This document shows, piece by piece, positions 33,023 to 43,100 of a DNA stretch of 64,000 bases. Position 1 is the first letter of the stretch; every line of letters begins with the position of its first letter. Location of the stretch: assembly GCF_010093025.1 (NCBI RefSeq), contig NZ_CP048114.1, positions 2,728,001 through 2,792,000 on the forward strand, in the 5' to 3' direction. The DNA comes from Edaphobacter sp. 12200R-103. GTDB lineage: Bacteria; Acidobacteriota; Terriglobia; Terriglobales; Acidobacteriaceae. Position numbers and translations under genes: made by a program. The notes beneath the pieces were generated by a model. It searched no databases. It was not told the DNA's origin and worked only from the letters and a program-made list of their open reading frames with translations.

Positions 33023-36000
33023 TTAGTCCCCCAACTCATTCAACGAGCCAGCCAGCGTGATCATGAACTGATCGCTGGTAGATCCGTCGGGATCGGCCGC
33101 GTCCGGTTGTGCCGCCAGAACGGTCGTGTCCGACGGACCAGGCCACAGGGGCTGAATGCGACCGAGTCCGCCTTGCGCCAGCAGATCAGAGACAAGCGCG
33201 AAGGAAGAGTCCGGCCGGCTCAAGCGGATCCAGTCGGCCGGAGCAGCTTGTCCGCCGATGGGCGTTGCGACATGGAGCTTTGCGCCCATCAACGCACGCC
33301 GGTAGTTGCGAACCTTCTTCGAATAACCGTCTTCCAGCTGACGGTCGAAGGAAGCGATGGAGACGCTGCCATCGAAGGTCATGCCGCGCCGGCGGAAGTG
33401 CGCAGTTCCCACCAATGACCAGACATCGTCGACGATGATGGACGTCGTGCGAATGTAGGCAGTCCGGCCGGGGAAGCCAACGGGGTGAAAGACCGCAACG
33501 CGGTCCGGCGCAATGGTGGTTAGCATGGAGACAGCTTCGTTGCGCGCGTTGTAGTGGTAACGCGAGTAGGACTTGAAGTTCTCCGCGTAGTCGGTGAGCC
33601 GTGGCGTGCAGATGATCACCTTCAGGCACTTCATCGCCGTGAGACGGTCAGCGAGCTTCGCGACCAGGTCGACCTGATACTCCTTGGCAGGCGGAGAGAT
33701 GCGAGCAGTAGGAGCGAACTGCGGCGACTCGATGTAAATGAGTTCGCGCGCTTCTGAGATCGCTCGCAGCAACGACCATTGCACATCGCGGAGGCCATGC
33801 TTGGAGATGAAGAACTCCTTGCGAACCTCTTTCTGCAGACGCGGTTCGTTGTCGATGTTGACGGGGATGTTCGGCGCCGGCAGTCCCAGGCGGGTAGCGG
33901 CGGAGTTGATCATCTGCGTGACGGTGAGTCCGGCATCGGGCGGTGTCTGATCGCTGAGTTGCGAGGTCTCGCAGCCGACAGCGATGGTCCGCAGCAGAAC
34001 ACCAACGCTCGTGTTGGTGGTGTTGGCGGAGTCATCGGGTACGTTGAAGTTGTCGCCCATGGAGCCGACTACCCAACCCGGGTTGAGCCCATTGGTGGTG
34101 GGCCACGGGATCATCGGTTGAACACGTCGCATCGCGGCCAGCGCGGCATCATAGGCGAGAGCACCGGTGACGCGAACGCCGGGTGCGTGAACATCGGGGC
34201 CGCCGGGATTGCCTGGGTTGCCGAGATCATGCTGTGCGGATCGCGATTCGCCCGTGAGGCGGCCGCCGGTGACAATCGCATCCCAGAACAGAGTGCCGGT
34301 GGGCGCGGGGGTGCCTGGACCTGTGGTCCCCGTGAGCACTACCGTTTCAAATCGCGATTGCGTAGGCAGTCTGGGGGCCTGGCGGGGCGAAGGTTCCGCG
34401 GCGAGACTGATGGCGAGATCGATCACGTTCGAAGGGTTCGGGGTTGCCGGAGGTTGCGGCATCGGCACGCCGAACAACGGCGAAGGACCAACGCCTTCCA
34501 ACGCGGGGAGGAGCGGGGTTAAGACACCGGTGCCGTTGAAGGGCGGCGTGGGCGAGAGAGGACCGGCGGGGCCGTTCGCGACGCTCACGGTCAAGGCACC
34601 ATACAAACGGCGGCCGCCGCCTCGCGGTGCGACGACCAGATCGAGCGTCAGCGTGGCCGGTGACGGGCGTTGACCGCCATTGGCAAGCCGGAATGGATTC
34701 GGTACGAGTACGTCCGCAGCACCCGAGGCATCAGCGATGTTGGCGCCGCCATCGCCGCGGACGAAGGAAGGCTCTTCCGCGATAGCAGGGATCGCGACAA
34801 ACTGTTGCGGGTAGATGCGAATGTGCGCCTCCGCCGGAACGTTGGTCACCCGCACCACAACGTCATTCGACGGCAGCGCGACAAAAGAGGCCGTCAGGCT
34901 ACCAGCCGGCAGTGTCGCCGGAGGTGTTCCGCCCGGTGCTCCATTCTGTGCGGGAAAGGCTGGCCAATGCGCCGTCGCGCCTTGGGTGGGGGGCAGAATC
35001 AACGTGCCGTCGATCTCCTGCGACACGGCCATGATCATGCTTTGATTGGGGCGCGAAAGAACACGTGCGCACTCGGCCAGGGTGTCTGGACCGTCCACGG
35101 TGTAGTCAATGACCACTTGATCGCGCACCTCCGGGAGAAGCTCGGGAGGGATGCGACCATCGTCCTTTTGCACACCTTGCACATCAGAGCCCGAGCGGTT
35201 GCCGAGCAGACTCCACTTCACGTCGGCCACCATGACGCGCAAGAACTGCCGGTTCAATGCGGCGGGTGCGGTGATGGTGGGCGGCTGAAGATCAGCGCGC
35301 GCCAGCGTGCCATTCGTTGCCCACCCCCAACGCATGCGATTGTCATCGCCAGCGTCCGCCTTCACCTTGTCGCTGGCGCCGAGCGTGACCAGCGCGGTCG
35401 CTGGAATCTCCTCAGGAGTCATGACCCCGTCGCGGCCGATGACGATCTTGGCCGACGGAATGACCGGCCGGTAGTTGGCTCCGTGCGGATCGATGAAGTG
35501 CACCAGGGTGGTGCTGACCGTCTGTGCGATGGCTCGGATGCCGGTACCTGCATCGCCGGGTCCCCCCGTGACACCTGCGGGCTGGAGGCCGGGAAGCCAG
35601 GTCAACAGATGATCGAAGAGCGAGGCGACATAGATGGGATCGACGATCAGGCCGCGCCCATCGTGAAACGAGATGTCGCCGTTCACAGGTAGAGTGGCGT
35701 CAGCATCGTAGAACTGATTCGTCTTGAGGAACTCCGCACTGCGCACCAGCATGCAGACCGGAAAGGGATGGGTCACCGCGCCGTTGGAGGCGTAGCGTAC
35801 TGACATCAATCGTTCCAGCCGGTGAACAGCCTGGGGATGCAGACGAAAGACAGCGCAAGGCACCTGGAGCGGCTGGCCATCCGCGCCCAGAAACTGCGAC
35901 ACGGTTCCACCACGAGTGAGCTTCAAAGAGACTCGATCGCCGGAGGAGAAAGCCTGCTTGGTCGTGTTGTCGAAAGCACGAACCACCGTGAGCGCGTCCC

Positions 36001-36385
36001 CGGTTCTTGCGGTACACGCTACGGTCTCCTTCTTCGACCCGCTGTCATTGGAAAGCGTGAGCAGAACGGAGTCGCCGCCCGTGGGAGAAGGAAATCGATT
36101 GCCATCTCCGGCCGCGACATTGATCGTGGTGTCGTCCGCCGTGATGTTCGCTGACAGCGTGGAGGACGCGGGTGCGAAGGCGCCTTCCAGCAGACCTCGG
36201 AAGGGAGCGCGCAGTCCACCCGCGATGTGCAGAGTGAGCTGATTGGAGTCATAGCCGCCAATCGCCGCGGTGGACCAATGCGGGCTGAGCGCGAGCGTGG
36301 TGAGACCCAGCGCATCCAACCCGTCGTTCTGGAGGTTGGTCTGCGCGTTGGCCGCGGTGAGCGTGTAGATCGGAAGAGTCGCCAT
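33023..36385 (-). CDS. Giant operon protein A: tail-fibre-like segment and degenerate PLD-like domain (1120 aa)
   Basis: Third gene of the giant operon, with no signal peptide. Residues 80-155 hold a segment typical of phage tail-fibre and tail-adapter proteins: DDTTINVAAGDGNRFPSP, then TVVRAFDNTTKQAFSSGDRV. A long Pro/Gly-rich middle follows. From about residue 855 it resembles the second half of phospholipase D proteins (LLRAISEARELIYIESPQF). The HKD motif position (about 975) reads RTTSIIVDDVWSLVGTAHFR, so the catalytic His and Lys are Arg and Thr while Asp remains. The domain therefore probably binds rather than cleaves. The ATG has GGTGAG upstream, two bases after the previous stop. Overall function unknown. 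Confidence 0.7.
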   Translation of the reverse strand: MATLPIYTLTAANAQTNLQNDGLDALGLTTLALSPHWSTAAIGGYDSNQLTLHIAGGLRAPFRGLLEGAFAPASSTLSANITADDTTINVAAGDGNRFPSPTGGDSVLLTLSNDSGSKKETVACTARTGDALTVVRAFDNTTKQAFSSGDRVSLKLTRGGTVSQFLGADGQPLQVPCAVFRLHPQAVHRLERLMSVRYASNGAVTHPFPVCMLVRSAEFLKTNQFYDADATLPVNGDISFHDGRGLIVDPIYVASLFDHLLTWLPGLQPAGVTGGPGDAGTGIRAIAQTVSTTLVHFIDPHGANYRPVIPSAKIVIGRDGVMTPEEIPATALVTLGASDKVKADAGDDNRMRWGWATNGTLARADLQPPTITAPAALNRQFLRVMVADVKWSLLGNRSGSDVQGVQKDDGRIPPELLPEVRDQVVIDYTVDGPDTLAECARVLSRPNQSMIMAVSQEIDGTLILPPTQGATAHWPAFPAQNGAPGGTPPATLPAGSLTASFVALPSNDVVVRVTNVPAEAHIRIYPQQFVAIPAIAEEPSFVRGDGGANIADASGAADVLVPNPFRLANGGQRPSPATLTLDLVVAPRGGGRRLYGALTVSVANGPAGPLSPTPPFNGTGVLTPLLPALEGVGPSPLFGVPMPQPPATPNPSNVIDLAISLAAEPSPRQAPRLPTQSRFETVVLTGTTGPGTPAPTGTLFWDAIVTGGRLTGESRSAQHDLGNPGNPGGPDVHAPGVRVTGALAYDAALAAMRRVQPMIPWPTTNGLNPGWVVGSMGDNFNVPDDSANTTNTSVGVLLRTIAVGCETSQLSDQTPPDAGLTVTQMINSAATRLGLPAPNIPVNIDNEPRLQKEVRKEFFISKHGLRDVQWSLLRAISEARELIYIESPQFAPTARISPPAKEYQVDLVAKLADRLTAMKCLKVIICTPRLTDYAENFKSYSRYHYNARNEAVSMLTTIAPDRVAVFHPVGFPGRTAYIRTTSIIVDDVWSLVGTAHFRRRGMTFDGSVSIASFDRQLEDGYSKKVRNYRRALMGAKLHVATPIGGQAAPADWIRLSRPDSSFALVSDLLAQGGLGRIQPLWPGPSDTTVLAAQPDAADPDGSTSDQFMITLAGSLNELGD

Positions 36386-36387
36386 GG

Positions 36388-39300
36388 CTAGCTCACCACC
36401 TCTGTGTGTTCATCGGTGCGTCCGTCGGGCGAGGTCAACCGCACGACGAAGCTGGTGACGGAAACCCTGCAGAAGGCGTAGTAACCCAGGGTGGTGCCGT
36501 GGGGTCCCGGGACGCGACGGAGCAGCAAGGGATCATTGCCTGCCGGAGGACCCGTGTCGTTGTCGATGGGAATATCCGGCACGGGGATTTCGATCGTAAT
36601 GGGTGGAGCACCCTTGATGATGGGCCCCTTGATCACGGGCTCCGTCAATCCATGCGCGGCATTGATCAGGGCATCCTCCGACACCGTACGCAACGGCGTC
36701 ACCGCTTTGATAGCATCGCTCGCCTTCATCGTGTCAGACAGCGCGAAGGGAAACTTCGGCGGGACGGGACTCAGCAGCGGACGATAGGCGGTGACCTTGA
36801 GCAGATACGGCGGGTCGTCCACATTCACCTGCGCGTTGCACATGAACAAGAGCTGGGTGCCCGCGGGCGACGCAATCTTCTTCACCTGGAACTTGCCCAA
36901 CTTCGGCGGCGGCAGAACGGAACCGGCGGCGATGCGAACCACCTTTTCACTCATGCGGCCCAAGGGATCGGTGAGTTGAATAATCACATCGACTGGATCG
37001 TTCTCCGAAGCGCGGCGGAGATAGGCGGCATAATGACGCGGCGCCTTTGCGTTGGGATCGATGATCCAGACACCGGAACCGGTCGCGGGCTCAGTCGAGG
37101 GGATTGCGTCCATCTTCGAGGTAAAGTCGATCAATGGCGCGGCCGCGCCTTTCACCGTCGCCTTCACCGATAAAACATGAGGACCCAAAGGTGTTTTAGC
37201 GAGAGGTACCGTGCTGGTCCATTGCAGCAGGACGTCGCCGACGGCTCCGCCGGAGGGCCAGGAGACCGTCACCGCGGAGAGATTCGGCTTGCCGGAGGGA
37301 GGGATCACCACCCAAGCCGCGGAGCTTTCCCCCGAACGCCCGCCCAGATAGCCGCGCAGATCATCCGGATCCGACCAGGCAGCGGCGCGATACCAAACCC
37401 GCTTCCACGAACCCGCCGGCGTGTCATAGCCGGTCACCTTGTTGATGTTGGTCCCGAAGACATCGTCAGCGGTATCGACCGTCCATCCTGCGCCGTTGCC
37501 CGTGATGGTCGCCAGGGCCGGCCCCATCGTGTCCAACTCCTTCGCGGCATCATCCACCCGAACGCGGAACAGTTGTACCTTGCGGACGCGCGGTCCCAGA
37601 CGCGAACCGACCTCCACCCGAGTGCGATAGACCGGCGGATCGACACTGATGTCCAAGTAAGGCCGGACCTCCAACGTGGGCGGCGCGGGCTTCATGACGC
37701 GCGGAGCCGCGATGGCCTGCAGCGCGTCACCTGCATCCGGTCCTGACGGCCAGTCCGACTCCACTTGTCCCGCATTCACACCAATAACGATGAAGAGATG
37801 GATCGAGGTAGAGCCGCGTGGCAGCGCTATGTCGGTATTGTTGCCTTGAATCGGCCTGTCATTGCGGCGAGTGAAGTTCCATTTCGCCGGGTTGTCGCGG
37901 AAGATCTGCTTGAGCGTGGTGAGCCGTTCACTCAAAGTCTTCTCCGGCGGCGGCTCTGGGAGGCCCGCATCCATCAAGAGCTTCGACTCGGTTGATTCGT
38001 AAATGAAATAGCCTACCGCGTTCGTCGGCTGACCACTGGTGTTCCAGGTGAGCCGCGCATGACATTCACCCGCGGCATCAGGTAAAGATGCCAGCGTGAC
38101 AATATCCGGGATCATCTTCGGCGGACGCGGATCCGAGACCGAGATCACACTCGGATCATTCGACCAGGCACCTTGCCGTTGAGGAAGAATGCGTTCCTGA
38201 CCCATCGCCCACAGCGCCAAACCGATGTGACCGGTTGACGCGAAGTCGAGCGTGAAGTCAGTCAGGGTGACGCGATAACGGCGCGTCTCGTTGCCCTGCT
38301 GCGCGGGGGTTGCGACCAGCTTCTGCCCGTCTTCGGAGAGCAACTGGACCGCGGGAGAGTCCGGGCTCTCACCGGTGAAGGTGAGGTCGAGAATCGAACC
38401 GGTGTGATTCAACTTTCGCTCCAGCACACCGGGCACCGAGGTGATGGGCGGTGGATCGCCGCGATGTGCTGCCGCATAGAGGCGTCCGACAAAGCTGATG
38501 CGCCTGGGACGGCGGACGCGCCAATCCCATAGGAATTCAATGGTCAGCGTACCGGGGCATTCGGTGCCATCCGGTGTCGCCGGCTGTCCCGCGCTCAACG
38601 TCGCGGTGACGATACGCACATGGTCGACCGGCGGCTGCGTCACGTTGCTGTTGGCGACCGACCACACGCTCCACTGCCCATAAATGTCCTGCTGCGCGAC
38701 GCCGTAGCGGAGTTGGCGCGAACCCGGATTGGCAGGGATGGGTAGTTCGCGATCGACATCGGAGATCTGCCACCAGTCCGGAGGAATCGGAGTAGGCAAC
38801 GCGCTATTGATCACGCCGTACTTGTAGCCACCGCTGGGCCGCAGATTCATCAAAGGGCGCACGGGTTCAGCGGGCGACAGGCTGGATCGCATCACCGCGT
38901 AGGTGCGCGGCCGGATCAGTTCCAGATCGGCCGGACGGTCCCAGGTCACCTTCACCGAACAACGCCAATCGGCGTCGGTGGTCAACGGGCGGAGATTGCC
39001 CATCATCTCCGTGTAGAGGTTCGCGGGAGCCGGAGGGGCCAATGCTTGCGGAGGCGACGGTACCATCGCCGCCATTTCGTAAGGCTGCGAGTTTCCATCG
39101 AGACCCTTTTCCCAACGGGCCGTGATCATGTAGTCGTAACTCAGCGCCGTGGGAATGGACACGGCGGCGAAGTTCGCGGTGATCACGGGATAAGCCGTGC
39201 CGAAGCCCAGCGACAATGCGAGCCATGGGTCCACGCCCGCGGGCATCAGTGTGGCCGCGAGAGGCGAGAACTCGGTCGTGGAATCACTCACCGGCATCTT

Positions 39301-40149
39301 CTTCCCCGAAGAGTTCTCCGGGGGCGGCACAACAACAGTGATCTTCTTGTCGTACTGCTGATTGGGCGGTGTCGCGGGCAAGACCTTCTTCAGCAGATCG
39401 ATGATGCCGGTCTTGATCTCCTGCGTAACCAACTGATTCGTGTTGGGCGGCGTCCATGGCGGCACCGCTTCGCCGGTCGGCAGAGTGGGCTGCCAACCCA
39501 CTTGAGGCGCGCCACGCTCCAGACGCTGCAGGGCCGCGGATTGGGGCGTGGTCAACGCGGCGACCATGCCTTGCGGCGCCGCATAATGCGCGATGCCATT
39601 CCACTCTGGCACCGGAACCGGCAGACCGACATACTCGAACTTCTCCCAGCCCGATGCGGCCGAAAGCTGATCCACGGGAATGCCGGTGATGCTCTTGATG
39701 ACGACGGTGGGCGAGACCACCAGTCCATCGATGGAGGTAGCACTCACCTGAACCACGGTGCTTCCCGCATTCACCGCCACAATCGCATTGAAGTTGGAGA
39801 AGATCGGCGAGCCGGTATAGGCCAGAATGGTCCCAGTGGAGGTGGGGTCCACCTCCACAAAGACACGAAGCATGGGGCCGTCCGTCCATTCCACCAACTG
39901 ATTGCCCAGGAGGAAGCCTTGCGAGCGGACCGTATACTTCAATGCCTTCTCGCCCTTGCTTCCCTTCGGCCTGCGCCAGACGATGAACGGCTCTGTGGGT
40001 AGCCCCAGTTCGCGATGGATCATCCAACGGATCTGCAGCGTGTACCGGTTCGCACCCTGATACGGATAGCCGAGCCGCCGAGCAACCACAGCCCAGTCGA
40101 GATAGGCGGCTTCCGCCTTGAATTTATCCTGATCAACGACGTAGGCCAT
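36388..40149 (-). CDS. Giant operon protein B: multi-domain beta-rich protein of unknown function (1253 aa)
   Basis: Second gene of the operon; starts MAYVVDQDKFKAEAAYLDWA with no signal peptide. Most of the length looks like strung beta-sandwich modules, some fibronectin III-like (ARLTWNTSGQPTNAVGYFIY; VTVSWPSGGAVGDVLLQWTS). I do not recognise the family. ATG at 40149 is chosen because its A overlaps the TAA of gene C (TAATG) and GGAGGAGG lies about ten bases upstream, inside the codons for gene C's acidic C-terminus. This tight coupling argues that proteins B and C are made together and probably assemble. Confidence 0.7.
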   Translation of the reverse strand: MAYVVDQDKFKAEAAYLDWAVVARRLGYPYQGANRYTLQIRWMIHRELGLPTEPFIVWRRPKGSKGEKALKYTVRSQGFLLGNQLVEWTDGPMLRVFVEVDPTSTGTILAYTGSPIFSNFNAIVAVNAGSTVVQVSATSIDGLVVSPTVVIKSITGIPVDQLSAASGWEKFEYVGLPVPVPEWNGIAHYAAPQGMVAALTTPQSAALQRLERGAPQVGWQPTLPTGEAVPPWTPPNTNQLVTQEIKTGIIDLLKKVLPATPPNQQYDKKITVVVPPPENSSGKKMPVSDSTTEFSPLAATLMPAGVDPWLALSLGFGTAYPVITANFAAVSIPTALSYDYMITARWEKGLDGNSQPYEMAAMVPSPPQALAPPAPANLYTEMMGNLRPLTTDADWRCSVKVTWDRPADLELIRPRTYAVMRSSLSPAEPVRPLMNLRPSGGYKYGVINSALPTPIPPDWWQISDVDRELPIPANPGSRQLRYGVAQQDIYGQWSVWSVANSNVTQPPVDHVRIVTATLSAGQPATPDGTECPGTLTIEFLWDWRVRRPRRISFVGRLYAAAHRGDPPPITSVPGVLERKLNHTGSILDLTFTGESPDSPAVQLLSEDGQKLVATPAQQGNETRRYRVTLTDFTLDFASTGHIGLALWAMGQERILPQRQGAWSNDPSVISVSDPRPPKMIPDIVTLASLPDAAGECHARLTWNTSGQPTNAVGYFIYESTESKLLMDAGLPEPPPEKTLSERLTTLKQIFRDNPAKWNFTRRNDRPIQGNNTDIALPRGSTSIHLFIVIGVNAGQVESDWPSGPDAGDALQAIAAPRVMKPAPPTLEVRPYLDISVDPPVYRTRVEVGSRLGPRVRKVQLFRVRVDDAAKELDTMGPALATITGNGAGWTVDTADDVFGTNINKVTGYDTPAGSWKRVWYRAAAWSDPDDLRGYLGGRSGESSAAWVVIPPSGKPNLSAVTVSWPSGGAVGDVLLQWTSTVPLAKTPLGPHVLSVKATVKGAAAPLIDFTSKMDAIPSTEPATGSGVWIIDPNAKAPRHYAAYLRRASENDPVDVIIQLTDPLGRMSEKVVRIAAGSVLPPPKLGKFQVKKIASPAGTQLLFMCNAQVNVDDPPYLLKVTAYRPLLSPVPPKFPFALSDTMKASDAIKAVTPLRTVSEDALINAAHGLTEPVIKGPIIKGAPPITIEIPVPDIPIDNDTGPPAGNDPLLLRRVPGPHGTTLGYYAFCRVSVTSFVVRLTSPDGRTDEHTEVVS

Positions 40150-43100
40150 TAGTCTTCTTCCTCCTCCCACGGAGCGCGAGCCAAATTCAGATCGGCGATG
40201 ACGACATATTCGTCAGGGGCTCCGGGACCATCGAGATAGGTTTCATGCTGGGCGATCTTCTTCAAAGCCAGCTTCAGGTTCTTGCCTCGCGAGTTCGGCT
40301 TCAGCGTGATCAAGGCGCGTTGACCACCGGGCGCGGGCACGATCTTATCCACGATGTCGTCCCCGCCCGCGGCTTGAGCCACTACCAGCCAATCGACCGG
40401 GGTCATCTCATAGCGCTTGTTCTGCGCCGGAGTTGGGTCAATCGACTCTCTTGGCAGCAAGCGGCTACGCCACAGCGGTTCTGAGGCATCCACAATAATC
40501 GCAGCCGGCTGCGGAGTCGCTGACGTTTCCCAGAAGACCACCAGCCTTGGGTCGTGAGGAACTTCCATCGGTTCCAGACCCGCGCCGATGAAGTCTTGAT
40601 CGAGTTCGCTGCCTTGCGGCGTTCGCGACTCCGCGGCGTACTTGTTCGCGATCGCTTGCATCGCATTCGGATTCACCGGACGGTGTTTGACGCGGTTCAC
40701 CATGAAGGAAGCGCCAAAGTCCGCCAGGGTTTGGAATCCACCCGTGCTGAAGACGCGCCGCCAGATCGAAGTCCCCGCCGCGTCCTCCGGCGCATCCTTG
40801 TCCAGCATCTCGATGTCGAGCACGTAGTCCGTGTAGAGATCGAGCGGAATCGGGATGGTCACCTTGGAGTGCCGGATCCGCGTTCCGGATGACGGCACGC
40901 ACGATCCATCCAGGACCTTTTCGAGCGTCTCTTCAAACGGGTCGGCGATGCTCTTGGCCACCGGCTTCACCGTGTCCGCATTGATCGGGAACGGATGGGG
41001 CGCACCGGGTGTGGGAGCGGGCGGATGGTACGACGAAGCCTTCAGCCTCACCTGCAGGCGTTTGCCGTAAGTTTCATACAGCCGCACCACATTGTTGGTG
41101 GCAAAGATGATGTTGATCTCTTCCAGCGAAAAGAAGTGTTTCTCACCATCCTGCGGAATACTGGCCAACATCCACGGATCCAGCCGCGCGGGCGGATCGG
41201 GATCGGTCCGGAACCAGTAGGTCTGGGTTTGGTCGGTGATCGTCTTCTTGTCGGTCGGCGATCCACCGGCAGGACGGCGTTCCCGCGACGCATCCCACTT
41301 CACCGTGACGCTATAAACCGTGTTCTTCGCGAGCAGCGCATAGTCTCCCGCTTCCGAACTCAGCACGGTGCCGGCAATCCCCTTCTTCTTGGTTTGCTCC
41401 GTGGTGTCGTAGTCATAACGCCACACCTCCGCCGTGCGCATAGCGTCGATCGCCGCGACATAGAACGGCCGCCAGGTGATTTCCTTGTCCATCGAGGGCG
41501 TCCAGGACTTCAAGCCCACTTGCACCTGAGTGCCCTTGGGATGGCCCTTCACCGTGACGATGACAGGGACATAGCCCTGCTGCTGCAATGCCTGCGCGTG
41601 TTGAACCAGCTTGTATAAACTCCCCATCCAAAGCCCGGTGGGATCGATCCACTTCGCCGGATAGGGCACACCCGGTGTTGCGTCTGCCGGGATCACAATG
41701 TGTTCGGTCAGCGTGTTTTCCTGATCGTCCATCACCGCAACCGTGAGTTGCCCAGTAGTGAGGACCACTCGATTCACGAACAAATAGAAGGTGCCGTAGT
41801 CGAGCGCGCCGGTTCCGAAGACCACCGCGTCCACCAGCGGTCCTGGCTTGTAGCCGCGCTTGTGCAGGCGCTCCAGGAGGGTCTTGTCGCGATCCGTCTT
41901 CGGATCGGTCTTGAAGCGCATGAAATCGTCGCGGAAGGGCGACGCCAACACGCGGCTCTGGCAGTTCTTCGGCGCCGCAGCCGCAGCCGTGGTGGTTGCC
42001 GGATGGATGACCATCGACTGCAACGCAGCTCGCGGAATCGCGATGCCGCTGTTCAGGTTGCGCACGACATCGTTCAGCGTCAGGGCTTGCGCGGGCACGG
42101 TGTCCATCCGCTTCACGCCCTTTGCCGACTCGATAATGGGCAGGCGCATGGCGATGGGCTGCGGAGCAGTCGAGACTGGTGCCGTTGAGCCGCCCGGGAG
42201 CGTAGTCCCCGGAGTGGTCGGCTTCCGGTCCGGCGGGCAGACCACCGCGAGTCCTTCCACCTGCGCCGGGATCACGCCGCGCATCTGATCCAACTTGCGA
42301 TCACCGGAGCGCCAGCGTTCCGTCACTCGCAACGTCAAGTCCGTGGGGCCGGAGCGCAGAGTTCCCGGAGGGTCGGGCCATGCCGTTCCATCCAGCCACC
42401 AGCCATATGGCGAGGGGCCGAGGATCTCCTGAAGGAAGGTCCACAGCACTGGCGTCGGGGGTGCGATGGGCGTGCAGACGGTGCCCCAGTGCTCGACGAT
42501 GGTCTCCTCGAGGAACTTGCTCGACTCGATCGCCTTCGGTGTCGCTTCCGGAATCCAGCTCAACAACGCGAGCTGCGCTTCCAGCGCTTTGTCGCCGCTC
42601 TTCTGTTTCCACCAGGTCGCTGGCGTTCCGCCTTCGGTCACAGAGCCGGAGAGTTCAATGCTCTTCAGCGTGTATTTGAAGAAAGTATCGCCATGGGCGA
42701 TCCAGCCATCCGGCGGAGCTTCGGAGCTGCCCTGCAGATCCTTGCCCTTGAATTGAACGCCGTTGGCCAACGGCGGAGCCGACATCATCAAGACCGGAAT
42801 CGCATCGATGGGCACAATGGGTAGATCCGCGGGCTGCGATGCGCCTTCTTTGCCGTCGCCAATCCCGCCGTCGACAGGCCGGTCGGTGGCCGTGCCCATC
42901 ACCAATGCGGGCGAACGACTGATCAGCTTCAACGTCTTGGACAGCGCCGGAGGATCCGGAACCGGGACAGAGTTATCCCCAAGGGCAAAGTGGACGCACC
43001 CGGAGATGGTGAAGAAGAGGAAGTCGATCTCGCCACAGATATCGCCTTCGATGCGGCAGATCTCGTTGCCGCCAGCATCCTCTCCCATATCGACCTTGAG

